A stretch of DNA of 9,183 bases from CAZBWE01 sp964440735 (GTDB taxonomy: Bacteria > Planctomycetota > Phycisphaerae > Sedimentisphaerales > Anaerobacaceae). The position numbers and the translations under genes are program-made. The notes beneath the pieces are model-generated. The model had not been told where the DNA came from, searched no databases, and worked only from the letters and a program-made list of their open reading frames with translations. The first letter of the stretch is position 1, and every line of letters starts with the position of its first letter. This document shows positions 6,097-9,183 of the stretch, piece after piece. The stretch lies in the NCBI GenBank assembly GCA_964440735.1, contig CAYTTK010000108.1, positions 1 to 9,183 of the forward strand, read 5' to 3'.

Positions 6097-6884
6097 CTTA
6101 GTATCGCTTTTCTCCCTTGGATCTTGTGGATGCTTCTGCTATCCCTGCCATCTACCTCGGTATTCGTCACGCCAGCTCTTCCAGGCTTGCATCAGTTGAA
6201 GGAGACTCTTCTGGCTAGACAAACCCTCGACCCGGTAACTGAGTGGCTGGAGTCCCTAAGGAAACTCGACATCAGCCTCGGCAAATCTGCGGCCCCGGCG
6301 CGATGCTCTGAGTTCTTCTCTATGCACCCAATTTGAATTTTACCACGCTCTCCCACTATGTCAACCCAGACTACTGCGTCACCGTAATGTACAGTATTTT
6401 CTTGGGAAATCAGAAGTGGGATTGGGATGTCCAATGGTGTTCCTATCAAATGCAAAATCACACTAACTGGTACCAAATTGGCAGGAGATGAGAAATGACT
6501 GAAAAAGGTTCGAACATCGTCCTGCCAGGGGAGCCAGCGTCTGAAATGCTTTTCTGGATAGGATTTCTCAATCTCATGCTGATTTTCTGACTCCTTACCC
6601 AACTAGTAATAATAAATTCACGCTTACTCAAGAAAATGGTGTCTTATCAGGATGTCCGAAGGTAGTTAAGATGATGCTTTTGAACCTGCCATGACTCAAA
6701 CGAATATGGAACATTCTGCCCAAAATTCCTTTTGTCAACACATATCCCCAGACTCATCTGACTTTGTTCGCAGGTAAACCTGGCTTTGGGTCGGCTGATA
6801 AGAGAAGCCCCAGGAAGCAAAAGCGTAGCTAAGTACCAGAAGTCCAAAACTTCTCAAGATGTGCTGAGCGAGGTGAGTGGACGT
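6097..6884. other. long stretch without a well-supported gene
   Basis: About 790 bases lie between the membrane-protein gene and the SGGAHCC-protein gene. The only sizeable same-strand frame is the doubtful ORF at 6192..6602. A small hairpin, AGAAGT (6838..6843) with ACTTCT (6849..6854), lies about 30 bases past the stop of the upstream gene but lacks a T-tract. A 66-codon TTG-started frame (6647..6847) has no ribosome site and no recognisable features. No tRNA or rRNA is visible. Confidence 0.5.
6192..6602 (-). CDS. doubtful hypothetical protein, 136 residues
   Basis: This is the longest open frame in an otherwise empty 790-base stretch, on the same strand as all supported genes. It begins at a TTG directly after a stop codon. 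An AAGGAG lies inside its codons 3-4 rather than upstream, and no ATG follows at suitable spacing. The central part (VPVSVILHLIG and VHYGDAVVWVDIVGER) looks protein-like, while the last 40 residues do not. There is no signal peptide and no recognised domain. It may be a decayed gene or a chance frame. Confidence 0.25.
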   Translation of the reverse strand: MGKESENQHEIEKSYPEKHFRRWLPWQDDVRTFFSHFSSPANLVPVSVILHLIGTPLDIPIPLLISQENTVHYGDAVVWVDIVGERGKIQIGCIEKNSEHRAGAADLPRLMSSFLRDSSHSVTGSRVCLARRVSFN

Positions 6885-7709
6885 TCAACGGTCATAGATG
6901 TGTTGATACACAAGACAGCTTCCAAGTCTTTTCCTGATTTTAGATTTCATTTCTTCTTTGTCAGGAAGATGGTACTCGTTGTCATAGAATAACCAAGCCT
7001 CGTTTTCCTTTCCCGCATAGATATAGCGGAGGACCACCTGAAGCACCGCAGAAAGATATTCTCCTCCACTATCATCATAGGTTGCAGAGTCAATCCTCTC
7101 ATTAAGCTCCTTCACTCTCAGTATGTCTTTCTCAATTCCATTGAGCAGATACTGAGGAAAAAAGTGGCTGGCGGGAAAATATTTATTTCTGTTTTCGTCG
7201 TATTGGAAAACCACCGTTGGAATGGGGGAGAGGGCGTGGCAGAGACGATCGAAATAGTCAAAGGTGAGAATCCCTTGGGTAAATTCAAACACTCCGTCTT
7301 CATCAAGGTCCATCGGGAACAGGCCGTAACCCACCGGATATTGCTGACTCTCGTAAATAACTTCAAGATCGGGGAAGAGCTTTAAGATCCAGTACGACCA
7401 GCAACAGTGAGCACCACCTGAAAATTGTTCTACGATGAGTTGCTTTGTATTTCCACCCAGAAAGGGAAGCAAACCAAAGTTGGTCCATTCCTTCTTGTAC
7501 CCACTCCTAAATGTCGCGAGGACTTTCCCATCTTTCTTCAAGGTAGCAGACCAAAAATCTCCTTGGGAATCGTAACACTTCACCATTTCATAACCCCTAT
7601 AGAGCAGCCGGTCTTCTTCCGTGAAAGCCTCCTCAAGGGTTTGGGCACAAAGCGGGGTTGCTATAAACAATTCGCACAGGAGAAAAATCAGAAAGATAGT
7701 CGACTTCAT
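6885..7709 (-). CDS. exported protein with SGGAHCC motif and DxDxDG loop
   Basis: The product is 274 residues from the ATG at 7709. A longer in-frame start at 7829 exists, but GAGGAGGT sits 5 bases before 7709 and the signal peptide starts there. Residues 1-23 form a signal peptide ending in PLCAQ, likely a signal peptidase I site because no proper lipobox is present. The SGGAHCC motif at 97-103, followed by WSYWILKL, and a DLDEDGVFEF loop at 134-143 are a combination I recall from uncharacterised exported bacterial proteins with VCBS/FG-GAP-like repeats. The DLDEDG loop could bind Ca2+. The C-terminal third is helical and charged. It lies 140 bases downstream of the OB-fold gene with no clear terminator between, so co-transcription is possible. 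The function is unknown. Confidence 0.88.
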   Translation of the reverse strand: MKSTIFLIFLLCELFIATPLCAQTLEEAFTEEDRLLYRGYEMVKCYDSQGDFWSATLKKDGKVLATFRSGYKKEWTNFGLLPFLGGNTKQLIVEQFSGGAHCCWSYWILKLFPDLEVIYESQQYPVGYGLFPMDLDEDGVFEFTQGILTFDYFDRLCHALSPIPTVVFQYDENRNKYFPASHFFPQYLLNGIEKDILRVKELNERIDSATYDDSGGEYLSAVLQVVLRYIYAGKENEAWLFYDNEYHLPDKEEMKSKIRKRLGSCLVYQHIYDR

Positions 7710-7714
7710 AGGAT

Positions 7715-7722
7715 ACCTCCTC
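7715..7722 (-). promoter_or_regulatory. ribosome binding site selecting the start at 7709
   Basis: GAGGAGGT on the minus strand with 5-base spacing to the ATG at 7709. It outweighs the upstream in-frame ATG at 7829, which has no comparable site. Confidence 0.85.
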
Positions 7723-7849
7723 TTAGGAATCCCATATGTCCTACACCAAAACAGGTGCAGACTAATGTACCACTCATCCCAAAGCTCTTGAATCGCCCTC
7801 TCTACAGAAAGATGCCAACAGAGTTTCATAGTTGTTAACCAGTCCTGGC

Positions 7850-8470
7850 TTATTCTGGTTTGACGTCCGAAGCTTCTATCAACCCTCTGGACTTGTTGAA
7901 TCTTCCTTGAACGACTATTTTTGTACCTTCCTGGTAATGGACCCTCGGGTTAAATTGCACCCTGAGGAAACTTCGCTTCTTGCCGTAAAGATCAAATGAG
8001 GTATAACGGATCCCAAATATCAGGCGGTGGCGTCTTATGTTCTTTATTGTACCCGCAACTAAAACGGTCTCACCATCAAGGAGTTCCTGTTGCTGTAGAA
8101 CCTGTTCAACGGACCAGGGCCGGGAAGGAACCCGCTTGAGTTGACTAAGAAGACTGATTTTTTCATCCGCTTGATTGACGAGATTTCCGAATTGATGCCA
8201 AGCTTCCGGCGTCAGGTAGAGGTTGAAAACCGTCTCCCTACTTTTGATGGAGATGATGACGGTACCAGTTTGTTGAAGCTGAGACCACTTCCAACTCGCT
8301 ACCTCTGGCGGGGGGTTAAAGCCTGCTAGGTCAGATACAGTAACTATGATCTGGTTATCCTGAATGTCGCTCACACTTCCGATATGTATTTCTTTTGCTT
8401 GACTTTGAAGAGAAACAGCAAGCCCAATCAGTACCACCAGAGCTATCACCGGGAGGGATAGAGACTTCAT
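7850..8470 (-). CDS. exported protein with C-terminal OB-fold-like domain
   Basis: The product is 206 residues from the ATG at 8470, chosen because AAGGAGG lies 5 bases upstream and the signal peptide (residues 1-26, ending SQAKE) begins there. The frame upstream to 8521 is not needed. The mature N-terminal part (27-100) starts with two short strands (IHIGSVSDIQ, NQIIVTVSD). Residues about 133-203 look like an OB-fold: GETVLVAGTIKNIRR, a SFDLYGKK strand, FLRVQFN, then TKIVVQGRF and a final LIEASDV. This is the strand pattern of the exported OB-fold (tRNA-anti-like) domains that bind nucleic acid, sugar or peptide ligands. The ligand is not identifiable. It is probably the first main gene of a unit that includes the gene at 6885..7709. 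Confidence 0.88.
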   Translation of the reverse strand: MKSLSLPVIALVVLIGLAVSLQSQAKEIHIGSVSDIQDNQIIVTVSDLAGFNPPPEVASWKWSQLQQTGTVIISIKSRETVFNLYLTPEAWHQFGNLVNQADEKISLLSQLKRVPSRPWSVEQVLQQQELLDGETVLVAGTIKNIRRHRLIFGIRYTSFDLYGKKRSFLRVQFNPRVHYQEGTKIVVQGRFNKSRGLIEASDVKPE

Positions 8471-8475
8471 ATTTT

Positions 8476-8482
8476 CCTCCTT
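8476..8482 (-). promoter_or_regulatory. ribosome binding site of the OB-fold gene, overlapping the leader-ORF stop
   Basis: AAGGAGG with 5-base spacing to the ATG at 8470. Its first two bases are part of the TAA stop (8481..8483) of the short upstream ORF, an arrangement suited to translational coupling. Confidence 0.85.
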
Positions 8483-8534
8483 AGAAAGTATGATGTTGCT
8501 TACCAGTATTGTTTTCAGCAAAGCTGTAATCCAT
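8481..8534 (-). CDS. possible 17-residue leader peptide
   Basis: The sequence reads MDYSFAENNTGKQHHTF. A strong AGGAGG (8539..8544) lies 4 bases before the ATG at 8534. The TAA stop overlaps the ribosome site of the exported OB-fold gene. It is too short for homology. It has no run of one amino acid that would suggest classic attenuation; two adjacent His codons near the end are the only mild bias. It could be a translational-coupling leader or a coincidence. Confidence 0.4.
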   Translation of the reverse strand: MDYSFAENNTGKQHHTF

Positions 8535-8704
8535 AAGTCCTCCTATCCGTCATCGTGATGATCCTTCTTTCATGGCCTTTTGTCTTAAGGACCACTTTTG
8601 CCCTAGATAACTAATCTTCTTTCCTGCCACTGAATATTTTCTTTAAGATCAGCAAATTCTGACACTCTCAAACCGTTATCCAAGCCGGAAGTGAGACGCG
8701 ATAG

Positions 8705-8716
8705 AGTGTTAACACT
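8705..8716. repeat. 12-bp perfect palindrome
   Basis: AGTGTTAACACT is its own reverse complement. It lies about 235 bases upstream of the OB-fold gene and could be an operator. A perfect 12-mer palindrome is expected about twice by chance in a window of this size. Confidence 0.3.
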
Positions 8717-8720
8717 GGAA

Positions 8721-8771
8721 GACGCCAACAAGTCCGAGAAAATGGATTTGAAGAAAACATCTCTTGGCGTC
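8721..8771. repeat. 8-bp inverted repeat around a 35-base spacer
   Basis: GACGCCAA (8721..8728) and TTGGCGTC (8764..8771) are exact reverse complements. It lies between the 12-bp palindrome and the terminator hairpin. The function is unknown. Confidence 0.4.
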
Positions 8772-8774
8772 ACT

Positions 8775-8814
8775 AAAAACGAGAAGGTAATTCGATGAAT
8801 TACTCTTCTCTTTT
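8775..8814. terminator. bidirectional intrinsic terminator
   Basis: GAGAAGGTAATTC (8781..8793), a three-base loop, then GAATTAC-T-CTTCTC (8797..8810) form a 13-pair stem with one bulged T. Five A precede it (8775..8779) and four T follow (8811..8814). Read on the minus strand, the stem is followed by GTTTTT, so it fits termination in both directions, with the minus strand slightly better. It ends transcription arriving from the right edge and so isolates the genes at 8470 and below. Confidence 0.75.
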
Positions 8815-8858
8815 ACTTGGTCTTCCAGCATAGCAATAGCCACCTATTACTGGAAAGA

Positions 8859-8936
8859 CTAGGTACGCAAAGCTTCTATGAGGTAAGGCACTCTGACTAG
8901 AATCAGCCCTGCAATCAGCAATAGGATCCCAACCGC
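8859..8936 (-). pseudogene. C-terminal fragment of a membrane protein, probably frameshifted
   Basis: The minus-strand frame reads VGILLLIAGLILVRVPYLIE and ends ALRT at a TAG (8859..8861), 45 bases before the terminator. It looks like a transmembrane helix plus a short tail. It has no start codon: a TGA (8937..8939) blocks it upstream. Adding one G in the GGG run near 8927 would join it to the neighbouring frame (about 12-15 codons reading RRIGRYERLG), which itself meets a TAG shortly upstream. It is either a decayed gene remnant or chance. Confidence 0.25.
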
Positions 8937-9104
8937 TCATATCTCCCAATCCTTCGAAGCGTGGGCTGGATCTACCGATGGCTAGCCATGAGCAGTTTAT
9001 GAAAGCCGCACATGGTGGGGCATGCTGTCCACCAGGTCCACCTCACGGGTTACTCGATAGTAAGTTTTCGAGAAGCAATTGTGGTGGTCCTGCGATCTTG
9101 CTTA

Positions 9105-9182
9105 TCATAACAGACGAACCATTGTTCTCTTGGATGGATCTATTCCTTTATCCAAAATGCGCTTAATTCTTGCCTGTTTACT
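9105..9182 (-). CDS. possible C-terminal end of a gene entering from the right edge
   Basis: A minus-strand frame open to the window edge gives 25 residues containing QARIKRILDKGIDPSKRTMV and ending at a TGA (9105..9107). The composition is protein-like and basic, but it is too short to assign. It may be real, broken or chance. Confidence 0.2.
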   Translation of the reverse strand, partial: SKQARIKRILDKGIDPSKRTMVRLL

Positions 9183-9183
9183 G

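Larger units (their letters stand above)
8471..9183. other. gene-poor right end
   Basis: About 700 bases without a supported full-length gene. They hold the possible leader ORF, a clear hairpin terminator, an 8-bp inverted repeat, two perfect 12-bp palindromes (8705..8716 and 8978..8989), and two short minus-strand coding-like fragments (8859..8936 and 9105..9182). The plus-strand open frame at 8978..9166 has no ribosome site and an unlikely composition. Confidence 0.5.

Noticed and set aside
6016..6336. Plus-strand 106-codon frame
   Set aside because: It partly overlaps the start of the membrane-protein gene on the other strand, has no ribosome site, and reads as an antisense shadow.
7710..7829. 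Extended N-terminus of the SGGAHCC protein from the ATG at 7829
   Set aside because: The extension has no ribosome site, and a strong site and signal peptide begin at 7709.
8978..9166. Plus-strand 62-codon frame
   Set aside because: It has no ribosome site, its start lies within a palindrome, its composition is unusual (CCPPGPP), and no other gene is on this strand.

Overview
This is a bacterial window, probably part of a scaffold assembled from short reads, since it contains a run of exactly 100 N at 4121..4220. Every gene I can support lies on the minus strand. Strong AAGGAGG-type Shine-Dalgarno sites point to Bacteria, and base composition is near 50% GC by eye. No marker gene fixes the phylum. 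Large exported proteins mixing carbohydrate-binding, Ig-like/FnIII, C-type-lectin and FGE-like domains suit an uncultivated environmental lineage, but that is inference.

In the direction of transcription (right to left): 8522..9183 is gene-poor, with a bidirectional hairpin terminator (8775..8814) just past a short broken hydrophobic reading frame (8859..8936). Next come a possible 17-codon leader ORF (8481..8534), an exported OB-fold-like protein (7850..8470) and an exported protein with an SGGAHCC motif and a DLDEDG loop (6885..7709). A stretch of about 790 bases follows with only a doubtful ORF (6192..6602). Then comes a four-helix membrane protein (5599..6096) and a 290-base intergenic region rich in inverted and direct repeats.

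The centrepiece is one large secreted protein encoded from 5306 down to 2764. The N gap splits it into two apparent ORFs in different frames. The gap sits inside a 351-base tandem repeat. An intact neighbouring copy shows 101 bases where the scaffold has 100 N, and 101 bases restores one continuous frame of about 847 codons. The reconstructed order is signal peptide, CBM9-like domain, at least two Ig-like repeats, a formylglycine-generating-enzyme (FGE/SUMF1) fold lacking both catalytic cysteines, and a third Ig-like repeat. The last gene (201..2435) encodes a membrane-anchored protein with a roughly 300-residue unrecognised region, a C-type lectin domain carrying EPN and WND sugar-binding motifs, an FnIII domain and an unrecognised C-terminal domain.

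All five well-supported products have a signal peptide or membrane segments. The two largest carry different members of the C-type-lectin fold superfamily beside Ig/FnIII modules. The simplest reading is a cell-surface or secreted glycan-binding/adhesion locus. The separate intergenic regions mean a single operon is not demonstrated.
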